DNA of 64,000 bases from contig NC_084809.1 in assembly GCF_963583255.1 (NCBI RefSeq), positions 10,955,997 through 11,019,996 of the forward strand. Reading direction: 5' to 3'. Every line of letters begins with the position of its first letter. Position 1 is the first letter of the stretch. A program made the position numbers and the translations under genes. Positions 1 through 11,280 of the stretch are shown piece after piece. The notes below the pieces were generated by a model, which saw only the letters and a list, made by a program, of their open reading frames with translations, had not been told where the DNA came from and did no database searches. The DNA comes from Pyrus communis (Eukaryota; Streptophyta; Magnoliopsida; Rosales; Rosaceae).

Positions 1-1
1 A

Positions 2-205
2 AGTCTTTCCGGCGCCTGAAAGGGGTGGATAACTATGATTTGTCATTGGTTGTTCCCCTAACCCCCCCCCCTCTTCCGCCAATGTAAAAAAAAAAAAAAA
101 AAAAAAAAAAAGAAAAAAGAAAAAAAGAAGCTCAAATGCCTCAGGGAGTCTTTTCGGCCTTCGAAATGGATGGATAATCATAGCTTGCCATCAGTTGTCC
201 CCTCT
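2..205 (+). repeat. Two diverged direct repeats around a poly-A tract
   Basis: A segment of about 57 bases at the left edge, starting agtctttccggcgcctgaaa, comes back diverged at about 148-205, starting agtcttttcggccttcgaaa. Both copies go on through a shared 'ggatggataa...tcat' core and end near 'gttg(t)tcccct'. A C-run and an A-rich tract (about 61-127) separate them. The element family is not recognised, and the left copy may continue outside the window. Confidence 0.5.
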
Positions 206-1046
206 TTTTATTTTATTTTCAAAAAAGGGTGAAAATCGAGGACCTCAAATCCAAAAGTAAATATGTGGGAGCTCCAATATAACAGTGAATATATGGGTTT
301 CAATAACTCGAGCTATAAGTTCTTTCTAAATGTCAAGACTTTAATGGGAAGAAGAAAATGTGTTTTAGTTCGGCCTTAATTTGTTATGATTTTGATAAAA
401 CTAAACGAAATAGTTATCAAACGGTCCAAGATCTTGCATGTCACTAGTCTATAGTTTTTCGAAGAAATTTGAGGATCTACCAATTGATAATATAGGGAAT
501 AACCGACTACTTATAAACATATGCAAAGTTACTCCTCCTATCAATGCGTGATTCTTTTGAATCGTCTTTACTTGGATAAAAAAAAAAACACAAATTCTTT
601 ATACAAGCGATATCGGGAATAAAAAATTAGACTTAGGACTTCATGTGTAAAGATAAATGCTCTTAACCAAGTATAGGACTGATAAAATATCATTTGCAGG
701 TTATCCTTTAATACTTTGATTAAGAGTTGAGACATTGTTCACGGGTTAGCGATTAGGGGTGCAAGTTTGCATTTTCAATTCCGCCAATAAATTTCTAATC
801 TAAATATTCTTTAAAATTCAGAATTAAATTGGAAAACTTGTTTTTGATCCGATTGTGCCGAAAATCACCCCTAATAGTGATTGTCACACTCCCGATTTTT
901 CTGTCTGCACTTCTCGTCTATCAATCCTCCTTTCGTAATTCAATCCTCACAGAGAGGAAGGTTAGAATACGAAAATCGCTTCCCTTGTTCATAGGTTACT
1001 GCTCTTTTTTTTGGACTTACGGTGCAGCCTCACTCTACAAATTAAG

Positions 1047-1096
<50 letters not shown>

Positions 1097-1122
1097 TTTT
1101 TTTCCTTTCATGATCTGGGTTG
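206..1122. other. Intergenic / remorin 3' flank with (AT)n microsatellite
   Basis: No gene is seen. An (AT)n run of about 40 bases at roughly 1050-1090 lies just past the stop codon of the minus-strand remorin gene, so it may sit in its 3'UTR or 3' flank. A possible tRNA-derived scrap ('gggttagcgattaggggtgcaag') near 745-770 is too weak to call. Confidence 0.5.
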
Positions 1123-4100
1123 TTAATGGTTATTGCAAGGGAAGCAGCCGCAAGAAATGTGGCCAGAAAAATGAGGGTTGTGCCTATTTGTGATCATCTT
1201 GTGTGCTGCATTGTTGGTGGCCCTGTGGATTTGTTCAGAGTGCTGCTGCCTCGCTGTTGCACTCCACTCCTCAGCTTTTCTGTGAACTACTGCCATCCTC
1301 TTCATCAGCTTCTCCTCCAGGTTCGATCTCATCTTCTGTATCTTCACCTATAACCCAAAACCAAAAATGCATCAGCCAGTTAACTACAAATGAAGTTCAA
1401 GTGAAAAAGGAGAAATTTGTAGACGTGAGCGTGACTACATTGTGTGAAGTGGATGAGCTCCGGTTATGCAGGCAATTAAAACTAGAAAGAGAGTTTAGGG
1501 TGACTATTATGTCACGGGCTCCATAAGTGTCCACTAGTAACGCTATCCCCACTTAACCACCTAGGCCGAATCCCTTGGGTGGTATCAAGCCCAATGAACC
1601 TTAGGTGTAGGTTTTATTTTAAAAGACCTCGGTACAATTAGAAGTGGAACACCTATATTTAAACCTTAGAATATTGTTGTACTTCTCTGATGTGGGATTC
1701 TCTTCACATCCATCTTCGCTTGTATTGAGCCAACCTTTTACACCACCAACTACCACACTACCGCGGGGACATGATTCATAGGTCATGGGCATATAGAATA
1801 TGACATTAACATATAAAGATCCAAGTTATAACAGTAATGGATTAATAATACTCGTAACGGTGTGACAATAATACTGAATAGGGCCCTCTTCACTAATCTA
1901 TAAGGAATTTAGGAAAGAACAAAAAACCAAGCTTCCAACCCAATTAAATACTCTCCAATTGCCAGTATTAAAATGTGGGGGTGATGACTTCTAGCTTTCT
2001 TCTTTGCTTTAAAAGTTTGGCATGTATAGAAACTACATATTATATGAAGCAAATTAAACACACTTCAATGGAAGTGGTCCAGACTGCAGTGTAAAATACA
2101 AAAGAAGAATAATGTCCAAGAGGGACGGGTGGCTCAAGAACTAGGATGCCAACCAGAACCAATATAATAATTAATGCACTTCCTACCATTGCACTTCAAT
2201 GGAGGTGGTCCAGAGTGCAGTAATACGTTTGATGACCAAATAGCAAAAGTGCAGAAGTGTAGAAGTAGAAAATAGACGTGTCAAAACTATTTATCTCTCA
2301 AGAATAAGTCGTATTTAAATCAGGATTTTTGTGCCCCTTTATTGACTTGAAGTTTTTGTGTTACCCGGGTTTCTTTTTTTGTTCAACATTTATAACCAGT
2401 TCAACTTGTATGTATTTTTCAATTATTTCCCTATGCTACTAGAAAATCATTATACAAATCACAGCAAAGGGAGGCAACATCAGTATTCAAGTTCACATCT
2501 CATGTTTCAGATGCTTGCATTTGAATTGCCATGGAAAATCAACAAATGGTTAAAGAACAAAAACCAGCTAAAGTAAGATTCCACCAAGGAAATACTAACA
2601 GAATGACAGAAGTACCTCAAGCTTTCTTGACTGAGCTTCTGCTTTTGCACTTTGGAGGTTGACCCAAGCTTGGATTTTGGCTTCTTCTCTTTGATATCTG
2701 TACATTCAAACCACACGTTCATTTTTTTACAAGCGATATTACTATTTTAAGTTAAGAGTAAGGGACGGGGAGAGGGTTTAAACCCGAGATGGACAATTGC
2801 AAATGGAGGCCTTACCCACCACTTGCAAAACTACTCTTACAACTCTTAAACAAATGTGGTTTAACACTTTAACATAATAATCCAGTTATTACCTAAGGCA
2901 GCATTCGTTATTTTCTTCCTCTTCCCATGCAGCACCTCTAATTTCAGAAATTCTCTCTCCGTACGCATTGCTTGTTTCGAAATGTCTCAAGCTCTTCGAT
3001 ATTTCCACTTCCTCCTCTTCCCTTGAGCTCCAGTTCGACGTAACTGATTCGTACTGTGTCCCAAGGCACTCCTGCAGCTGGGCAATGTCAATGGTGTTGT
3101 TGGTGCTGCTAGAGTGCCCCAGTGCCAAAGGCCCTGACCTGTTCGCAGGCGTGTTGTGGCGCGCTGGAGATGAGCACTTGAACGGCGTAGGGCACCTTGA
3201 AGTTGTTGAGCTTCCAAGAGGAGTCATCTCTGTGCCGACATCTCGATGGTGTACATCATGAGCCTCTTCTGTGCCGCTGCCTGCATCTTTCGTGGCGTCA
3301 CAGGCTGAGTTTTTGAATAGAAAGCCCTCTTTAGTTGGCTCTAAGCACCTGGAATTGGGTAAAATTGGTTCTATGTCATCGACAAACTTATCTGCAGGAA
3401 CAAAACAAAACCCAAATTTCAGTTTGTAAAACAAATTAACTCAGTTCATTGAAATTTGGTTATGAACAAAATTAAGCAATTTCAATGTGACAGTAACTAT
3501 TTCAGCTAGAAGACTTAAAGACTCCAATTCTTTTTGCATAAACAGATACTTAGCAAAACCCTTTATTGATTAAGGAGATCAATTCTTGTGTGTTTTACAG
3601 AAATTGAAAGATACCCAGTAAACAACATAAATGAAAAAGTAAAAAATAGATTCTACATTGTTTACTATCTGGGCTTTTAACTGGAATTGGCTTGTAGCTC
3701 GATTGGTTAAGAGCATTCGCCCATGCACCCGAGTTCAATTCCCCCCTACCCAAATATTATCAAAATTTTAAAGGGAAAAACAAAAGTAGGGGAAGATGAA
3801 AGTGGAACAAAAAGATGATGCAAAAAGCCAACAGGTGAGAAGGTTCCACAAAAATTGAAATAAAAGATTTAACCTTTTAGAAGCACATCAGCTGATGTTG
3901 AGACCCCATTGAAAGCTCTGGTAGATTGATAATTGTTCAAAGAAACACATCTTTGAAAGCTTGAGACCACCTTTGAGACCTTTTCCTCTGTGACCCTTGA
4001 TCTTTCAGCAAAAACCTCACATTGTTTTGGATTAAAAATCTTTGTGGAATCTGATTGCGGCTTGGTGGTGTGAGCAGGAGAGTCATGGCAGGAAGTGCTT

Positions 4101-4588
4101 ATGAGCCACTTTTCAGCATCATCCCACTTTGAAGGAAAGCTCTTTCTGGAAAAGTTGCCAACTGAGAAGCTGAAAACTGGCCTTCCAGGACTGGGAGGAG
4201 CTTCTGCTGCTCTCCTCTGTGTCATAGAGTTCACTCCTCCGTCCCTCCTCTGTGCTGATGTGGCATTGCTTGGGACTGGGAGTGACTTGACAAACTCAGA
4301 GGTTTCCCTGAGGTTGAGCTTGCAGAGAGGGTCTGGAAATGTGTCTGCAAATGGGTCCTTTGTGGTTTTTCCATAGAAGCTTGGGTTGCTCTCCAATGGC
4401 GGTTCCTGAAAAAAAAAAAAAAAAAAAAAAAAAAGGGGAGGAAACAAGTTAAGAGTAATTAAAACCCATTGTGAAGATCATAAAAGTAAAAAACAGAAGG
4501 TAAAAGAAAAAACCAAATGTGGGATATTTACCCCACTGGATGAGATAAAAGATGGAGGTTGAAAGCATCTGGGGCTTGTGAGATCCAT
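1123..4588 (-). CDS. Remorin family protein (long, N-terminally extended type), 464 aa, five exons
   Basis: Remorins are plant plasma-membrane scaffold proteins that organise nanodomains and act in immunity, symbiosis and cell-to-cell transport. Coding exons, in order of translation: 4588-4532, 4405-3874, 3391-2893, 2697-2616 and 1347-1123. All borders are GT-AG and the phases join without a break. The N-terminal two thirds (MDLTSPRCFQPPSF...) is Ser/Pro-rich and looks disordered. Exons 4 and 5 encode the remorin C-terminal domain: REEAKIQAWVNLQSAKAEAQ, then KAEEWSATARQQHSEQIHRA, a basic coiled coil. The protein ends in CGCFPCNNH, a Cys-rich tail typical of the S-acylated remorin membrane anchor. 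The length fits the long remorin groups (group 6-like is inference). I chose the ATG at 4588 because its frame joins exon 2 in phase 0; the frame that stays open further upstream does not. Intron 4 (about 1.27 kb) holds repeat remains and intron 2 a tRNA-like scrap. Confidence 0.85.
1507..1870. repeat. Probable LTR-type repeat remnant in remorin intron 4
   Basis: The segment from 'gactattatgtcacgggctc' on contains 'ctgatgtgggattctctt' and 'gcggggacatgattcatagg'. It has no coding capacity. The 'gatgtgggat' motif is common in plant LTR and TRIM-type repeats, which is why I suspect one. No ends or target duplication were found, so the class is uncertain. Confidence 0.35.
2055..2235. repeat. Short direct repeat inside remorin intron 4
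   Basis: The segment 'cacttcaatggaagtggtcc' near 2060, followed by 'agactgcagtg', recurs near 2192 as 'cacttcaatggaggtggtcc' plus 'agagtgcagt'. The copies lie about 130 bp apart. The origin is unknown. Confidence 0.5.
3683..3755 (+). repeat. tRNA-derived (SINE head-like) scrap in remorin intron 2
   Basis: The sequence carries a pol III A-box-like stretch (tagctcgattggttaagagc) and, about 35 bp on, a B-box-like stretch (cgagttcaattcc). This spacing is usual for tRNA-derived SINEs. There is no acceptor stem and no complete cloverleaf was found, so it is not a functional tRNA gene. Confidence 0.4.
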
Positions 4589-4644
4589 GGAAAGAGAGAG
4601 GTTTTGTGGTGGATGTGGATGGGGATGCTTCTCTTGTGGAATCA

Positions 4645-4692
4645 CTACTTTTTGGTATCTTGGACAAGAGCTTTGTCTATCTCCCCCGCCAT
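4645..4692 (-). promoter_or_regulatory. Upstream ORF (15 codons) in the remorin leader
   Basis: An ATG at 4692 opens a 15-codon frame (MAGEIDKALVQDTKK, then TAG) that ends 56 bases before the chosen start at 4588. If the transcript begins upstream of it, this small frame would sit in the 5' leader and could dampen translation. No transcript data support it. Confidence 0.35.
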
Positions 4693-4916
4693 TTGGGTGT
4701 AGTAATAAAACACTTTCTCATGAGAAAATGACTAAGTGAGCAGCAGAAATTATAGAAGCGGAAGCAAAGGAGAAAACTCAGAAAAGCATTGACTGCTGAC
4801 AAGTTGCAAAATTTTTATTGAGAAAGATAAAACATAAAATAAAAACATATATATTAGTTTGAGATACTCCCACCACATCTCAAAATAATTAGATGTAAAT
4901 TTTGAATAAGCGTGGG

Positions 4917-5230
4917 TCACATAGTATCCCAATGCAGTGGTATATGTTTTTTGTATGCAAGGAAAGTTGTATTTACGTTAAGTCACATAGTGTTCAAATA
5001 CAATGAGTCTTATTCTTTTTAAAAGTATTTGACCATTCATATAGTATATGTTCTTTGTATGCACTACAAATTGTACATACATTGAGTCAGAGACTATTCA
5101 AATACAATAAGCCTCGTTCTTTTGAGAGTATTTGACCATTTAGCCGGTAAAACTGGCATACAAAGCTTGGACCTACGTTGAGTTGTATAATTGTAAACTC
5201 AAATACAACGAGATTCGTTTTTTTTTATTG
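4917..5230. repeat. Minisatellite of about 100 bp upstream of the remorin gene
   Basis: Three diverged tandem units carry the core 'ttcaaatacaatgagtctta' or close variants. Their anchor 'ttgtatttacgttaagtcac' and its variants begin near 4967, 5071 and 5167. The array lies in the upstream flank of the minus-strand remorin gene, so it could affect its promoter. That effect is inference. Confidence 0.65.
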
Positions 5231-5438
5231 TAGAGTGCTGGTAGATGAAACCGTCCTACAAAGTTTTTCTTTGATGCCATTTCAAAGTACTGTACCAGAA
5301 TTGAGTCACATGGGAGTTGGCAGGAAGCAAAAGCTTAAAAGCTCAGCCTTCAAAGTTTAGAGTTACTCTAACTACAGTGACATTTAGTCGTACTTGAGCA
5401 GAAGGGGAGACTAGGAACTAGGAAGTGGACGAAAGAGT

Positions 5439-5885
5439 GTGCCTCATAAAAAGGGGAGGGACTGCTTTGGGAGCAGTGGACAAAGGCCACTCATGAGTCC
5501 CAAGCGTGAAGAGAGAGAGAGAGAGATTACTGGTGTTTTTTTTTTTTTTTTTGGGAAGCTTCTTTTGGGGTGGATCCCCCTCTCTGGGTTTTGTGTCCTT
5601 TTAACAGCTTTTGCAATTTACAGGCTTTGTAATTTGGATGGAATCTGTGGATTATGGTGCATGTCTCATTCCAGGTAACTAGATTGCTGTGTGTGTGTGT
5701 CTGTGTCTTGGGCTTGAGAGATGTAAAGGAAAGGTGGCAAAAACAATTGATGGTGGCTATCAAGAACTTGGATTGGGTACCTTGGAAGATCTTTTGGGAA
5801 GTTACAACTTACAGGAACATGAAGTTGAACAACCAAGAACACATGCTATTCTTTTGGCTAATGCTATTCTAGAATAAGATTAGGC
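5439..5885 (+). other. Possible gene fragment of unknown identity, ended by the LTR element
   Basis: A (GA)n leader-like stretch, a T-tract and the splice-like 'attccaggtaact' precede an open stretch at about 5711-5877. In one frame this reads ERCKGKVAKTIDGGYQELGL, then GTLEDLLGSYNLQEHEVEQ, up to LANAILE and a stop. Eight bases later the LTR retrotransposon begins. I do not recognise the protein. It may be the start of a gene lost to the insertion, or chance open sequence in the region opposite the remorin promoter. Confidence 0.25.
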
Positions 5886-5886
5886 G

Positions 5887-6268
5887 TGATAACCCGTCCC
5901 TAATTTGACAATTTTATTAATTTTAAATGGGAGAATTGACGAAAATGCTCTTAGAGGCGAGGATGTTGACCATCATGGACTAGCATATAGTGGGACATAC
6001 GAAATATTCTTTTAGTGTATCCTTGTAGTACTCGACAATACAAACTTGTAGGCATAAGTGGAATCGAATTTGGAGTTACGATAAAGGTTTTACGGATTTA
6101 CGAACCTGAAGGGCGATTTGATAATTTCAATTGGGAGATATTTTGTGGCTTGTTTTGTGAGACATGTGAGGCCCACGCCCCATTCCTTCACCTCTCATGT
6201 GTCTCCCTATCTCTCATTCCTTCACCTCTCCTGTGTCTCCCTATCTCTCAGGACACACACACACACTA

Positions 6269-6302
<34 letters not shown>

Positions 6303-8549
6303 TCTATCTCTCTCTCTCATTTTCAAACATTTCTCATTTCATCTCTCCACCTGATAACTGCCATCTCACCTCACTTCTCTCTCTCAGCTCTCTCTCTCTC
6401 TCTCTCTCTCTTTCATCTCTCTTTGTCACTTCCTTTCTGACTTACTCTCCTTCTCTGGGAACCACACGCCACCACCACCATCACACCATTGTTGCTTCGG
6501 CGAGCATGACCGCACCATAGTATGACCCTACGTCGTGAAACCCAAGCCACTAGAACGTGACATATCTCTTTCTCTCTCTTTGAGCAGTGGCGCCACTACT
6601 GTTCAATAATTTTCCCCAACGAGTGCTTACTTGGAGCACGTTTTAGTGTTGGATTAGAGTAGTTTTGAAAGTCTATTGTGATGGTTGAGTGCAAAAGCAA
6701 CTAGGGGAAAACTTCCCAGATTTTCCTGCGGACTCGAACTTTTTCTATGTGTTTTCCGACAACGGCTGCGAGCTAAAAGGGTATTAATTGAATCTCCATC
6801 CTCCTATTATAATTTTGACACTTAAATGGTGAAGTCTAGTTGTGAATGGAGCTCGATCGGAGCTCTGGAGAACAAGCCAGCTCAGGCTTTCTCCTTTGTG
6901 GAATCCGGCGACTCGTGATTGAAAACTGACCCAACTCAGTTGTTGGGCCAATGATCCGGAACCCAAAACCGGCCCAACCTAGTTGCTGGGCCTGATCCAA
7001 TAACCTTTGGCCTATTAATCCAATCCAACCCATTTAGGCCAGGCCCAAGTTCAACTCGAACCCAATTTCAGTTCCCTGGGCCGACACGTGGAAGCGCGTC
7101 ATGGCCGATACATGGGGCACACGCGCCTCCACCGGAGGTACTGTGCTCCGTCACCGTCCACGGCAACGACGAAAACTTTTCTGGTGAACCTTTCAACGAC
7201 CAAAATAGGCACATGGCTGCTCGTGGCCTTCCGGGTAGCCACTTTGTGGCGACACGTGGAGGAACCCAAGGTCTCTCCTTAGGTTTCTCAACGTGCCGAA
7301 TCCAAATTCGCCGTCCGTTTTTCAAAATTCGACTGTTTTAAGATAGTTCCTTTATTAGCCGTACTTTGTACAAAAACGTGTAATTACATTAGTATGTTAT
7401 ATTTACCTAAATGGTTTCGTTTCTAGGCAAAACGCATCGCAAAGACTCTCAATGCTACGAGGCGGGTTCGACTTGACAACATGATCTTTGGGTGGGTCTT
7501 TTCTTTGATATATATATATATATATATATATTTAGTTTCCATATATACATCTGATAATGAATTTTCTATATGACTGCTGTAATTAAATTAACATTTATAG
7601 AAAATGATGTAACGACGAGAATTAAGAAATCATTATAAATCCTACGGGATGTCTTAGCTAAACTTATAGCTATGAATAGTGTTATGTCGACTAGAATTAT
7701 CGAATCATTGTGGCATGATTATGTTTTTGTTAAACTGCTCATTGGTTGCTGCATCGGTGTTAGTACTCACCCGGGCTAGGGCTAGTCTTTCATGTGTATG
7801 TGCACATCGCACCGTACGTTCATTTTGGATCCATTGAAGGTGTCAGTCGTGTCCTAGATTGCTATAGGCAATTAGAACTCGTATGTGCTCCGTATAGCGC
7901 CAGTCTTCACGTGATTGTAGTATTAGAGCGTCTATTATTGTTACATCCAATCTTGTTCATGTCAGAATAACTCTAGATGAACTCGTGTGTCAGCATGTGT
8001 CGATGAGCACTCAATATGATATGTTTGCTTATGCAAGATTATGTGATTGCGGACGTCATGTGCTTACTTACGAAATATTGTACCGTATTGAATTCTTGAG
8101 ATGTTGCAGGCTATGGTAAGTATTTTCTTACTATACATAGTATGTATATTTTGGAAACTATACTTGTTTTACAGCAAGAGGTTATTATGTTTTCGAAAAG
8201 GTTTTTACAAAGCTTTGTTTTTAGGCCCACTCACCCTTATTTTTCACCCTTCCAAGTTCTAGTGCTGAGCTTTCATGTTGACGAGGATTCTTGGTAAATA
8301 TCAGTATAGGTCCACCTTCGATAGTATAATTCTCATCCCACTTTACTGTACTTTACTTATGCTCTGACATTACGTGTGAAATGAGTTCATTCTTGCTCAC
8401 CAGTGTACTCTTATATTTAGGCACTTTTAGGTTTAAAATTTATTCATATTTTCCACATCACTACACTTTATGGCTTCGTCACCCTCCGAGTGTTGGCCAG
8501 CATAGCTCGATTCAGAGTCTAGGTGGACATTTCGGGTCAGGGTGTGTCA
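5887..8549 (+). repeat. 5' LTR of the gypsy element (about 2.66 kb)
   Basis: It matches the 12815-15103 block along nearly its whole length, with many C/T and G/A differences. It is longer because it holds a CT/CA-rich block at about 6187-6545 that the other LTR lacks. A (TA)n run near 7508-7531 and poorly conserved frames lie inside. No gene is called within it. Confidence 0.85.
6187..6545. repeat. CT/CA microsatellite block present only in the 5' LTR
   Basis: The block holds (CT)n and (CA)n runs ('acacacacac', 'tctctctctc') and a duplicated 'ccttcacctctc(a/c)tgtgtctcc' segment. In the 3' LTR the flanks 'gcccatgcccca' and 'gaacatgacatatctt' are joined directly near 13110. This accounts for most of the length difference between the LTRs. 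Confidence 0.8.
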
Positions 8550-8552
8550 GTT

Positions 8553-8564
8553 TGGTATCAGAGC
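8553..8564 (+). other. Primer-binding site, tRNA-iMet type
   Basis: TGGTATCAGAGC lies 3 bases after the 5' LTR end. This is the usual plant retrotransposon primer site, complementary to the 3' end of initiator methionine tRNA. Confidence 0.9.
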
Positions 8565-9999
8565 ATAAGTTTGGGTAGTATTGTATTCATCACACGCGTG
8601 ATGTAAGCATTCTCGGTTCTTGAGCCTAATTTTCGAATCTTGCCACCTCGTCTAGCACGAAAAATGTGTTTCCTTTTTTTCTAAGTTTTGAGTGATTTAG
8701 ACAACTTATCGACATTCTACAACATCGTTTTGGAGGACACCTCTAGACCTTAAACAAAGAACCTTTATGCCAAGGAAAAATCCATTTCTGGAATGAGATG
8801 ATGACCCCGAAATGGGGCTAATATATTGATATTTGTGTCACCATAGAATTACCAATCAACCCATCACTATTCTCTAGCCAACATTACCAAACCTTGGGAA
8901 TAGGAAGTGCCAATTAATTTTGATTCTTTGGCAGTACCTGTTAGTTTAGCATCTATTAGAATTCCTATGAAGTTTACTTTCATCAAGATTTCTAGAAATG
9001 TCTAGTGTGACAATGTGGTGCTAAAGTGGTAGCACTCGACAGAAGAACATCTGGGGGACAATCATTTTTGGTCCCTGATAACACTAATCTTCTCAAACAC
9101 GCTAGTTATCATTCCAGATCCTTAAGAGGAAGATCGATTTCTGTTTAAGTCCATTCTAAGATAGGTTATCAGCAAAAAATTTTGGCCTTAAGACATTTCA
9201 ACCAACACTAGATCCCAAAATTTCTTTCGATGTTGTACTCGTTATCTCGATGAAAATAAACATGGAAGTACGAGTTATTATACCTACAGTTTGTAGAAAT
9301 CCCCGTGTAGCAAGTATTTTCCCTATAATCAACAAAACCACCTTGTTGGATCAGTTCCTTACCAATCATCTGAAACCATCTACCCAAACGGGTTCTAACT
9401 TGTAATCTGCCTACGGTGACGCTACTAATTGACAATATTGTCCAATATCCAGGAATTGTCAACCAGTATTCAGGTGGCATGATTTTTGATACCAGACATA
9501 GGTACTAGTATCTGGGAGTGATACCTTTATACTAGAACACTGGTTGACAATTTCAGGGTAACGAACAATATCAAAATATCATAAATGTGTTAAATAGCAA
9601 CGCAACTGATATACTGATTAACAATGACTACCTGAGCCGAAGAAATTAAAATCATGGAAACTTAGGAGCATGCCTTGTATTAGGACAGTAAATTCATGGT
9701 TGTGTTAACCATATTCCCCAGTTAGGTAACCTAAACATTCTCGACTAGTCATTCTTGTGGTCACTTTCATCGACAAACATTAGAAATGAAGCACTAGTTA
9801 GATTCCCGCTGTAAGAACGAATTAAGTATTGAGAAAGCTGTGATGACCCATTATCACATGGTGTAGTGAAAGGAAGTAGTATGGTACGTTTCGAGGATGT
9901 ATACCTTTAGCGTCAATTCTCAAAATTTTACCTGGGATATCACTAAATGGTGAAGTGAATTACACCATCGATCCACTTTCTCATACCACACCAATTTTC

Positions 10000-11280
10000 C
10001 TTGTGTCTTTTCAAACAACTATACAACATTGAGAGAACTTAGTTACGGAAGCTTACTGATTAGGAATTTTATTCAAGCAAACGCCTTATTTAGGGAACCT
10101 GAAACCTGTTCGTGAAGGCGAAAAACCAAACCTTAGGATCGTACCTAGATTTTAGCAACCCAATAGGGTGACGATTAAAACCGTTAATACCTGTACTTTG
10201 AATTGATGGTTTACCTAACCAACCCTTGTAACCCGAGCTTTCCTCCATAGCCTGACAAATTCGTAGTGGTCTTATCGATGACTTTCTCATCTATATCAGC
10301 AGTGAGACTAAATTCTCTAAACATCAATAGTCAGCTTTATACCAAATTGCTCAATTGTTAACTTTGATTAAATTGGTACTCTTCTCGGGAGACGTGATCT
10401 CAGTCAACAATCTTCTTTTCTTTTTCCAAAAAAGGTTGTAACGAAAGAAAGTTGCAATTCTCACAAAGTGTTGTGAAATACGAGATATTCTTGGTCTTGT
10501 TGATTATATCAACAATTTGCTAGCGATTTTCGGCTATAGTGTTTTTCTTCACATATCAACCGAGGAAAATTAGTTTAGTTGTGATGTTGATTATGACTAA
10601 AGTTTCTGACAATCGAAGTGTTGTCTCACCTTACCTTAGTTTTACACATTTCGATGATATTGATTATTTCAAAATCCTCGTTGATGTTTTCTTTGTATGT
10701 TTTGGCTATGTAGATGCCACATGACAGAGTGTCACTTATTTTTCCCAATGTTTAGAACCGTTTTAATTGATCATCTTATTCATGACCTTGAGTCAATAGT
10801 TGTCACCTTCATTTGAAAACTGGATGACACTTCTCCGTGGAGAAATGTGTCCAAAATCTTTATCAACCTTAGACCTCTCAAATACATCTTCATTTGAAGG
10901 GAACTAAATTTTTTACAGCGATGATGGAAGAACCAAATTAATGCCTACGATTGCACTATCGTGTATCATCCTGGTTGTGCAAACGTAGTTACTGTTTACC
11001 ACTGCAAAAGATATATCTACCCTTGAACATTTCCAGCCTTTCCTATCCCATTCTAGTTGGAGTTCACAAGTATCGATTTGACGTTATTTCCGAATTATCA
11101 AGAAATCGTTCGAGTGGTTATAATCATTTCTTGTATCCAAATAAAGATGGGGAAATATCATCGTAAACTCTCGGTACGAGATATCTTATACATGTGGAGA
11201 TTATGATGATGTTTCGATGATTACTGATTGACTTGACAAGTCAACTCACCTTCTGTTGGTCCATAGGGACTACGTTTAGA
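10000..11280 (+). pseudogene. Remains of gypsy pol (RT, RNase H, integrase)
   Basis: Many stop codons and frame changes interrupt a readable series of gypsy pol motifs. A region resembling the protease-RT linker lies near 9.9 kb. RT motifs fall near 10.17 and 10.27 kb, the RNase H terminal motif near 10.95 kb, and the integrase core start near 11.23 kb. No zinc-finger domain could be read with confidence. Nothing here could make a working enzyme. Confidence 0.75.

Noticed and set aside
829..1113. Open stretch with poly-Tyr/Ile across the (AT)n run
   Set aside because: It is made by the AT microsatellite, has no motif, and overlaps the remorin 3' flank.
2968..3261. Plus-strand open stretch of 97 codons
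   Set aside because: It is the antisense shadow of remorin exon 3.
3683..3755. A functional tRNA gene
   Set aside because: Only A- and B-box-like parts are present; no acceptor stem or full cloverleaf could be paired.
6015..6520. Overlapping open stretches rich in Ser, Leu, His and Thr
   Set aside because: They are produced by the CT/CA microsatellite block of the 5' LTR and have no counterpart in the 3' LTR.
9208..9480. 90-codon minus-strand open stretch
   Set aside because: It lies inside the gypsy element, antisense to the decayed pol region, and has no recognisable content.
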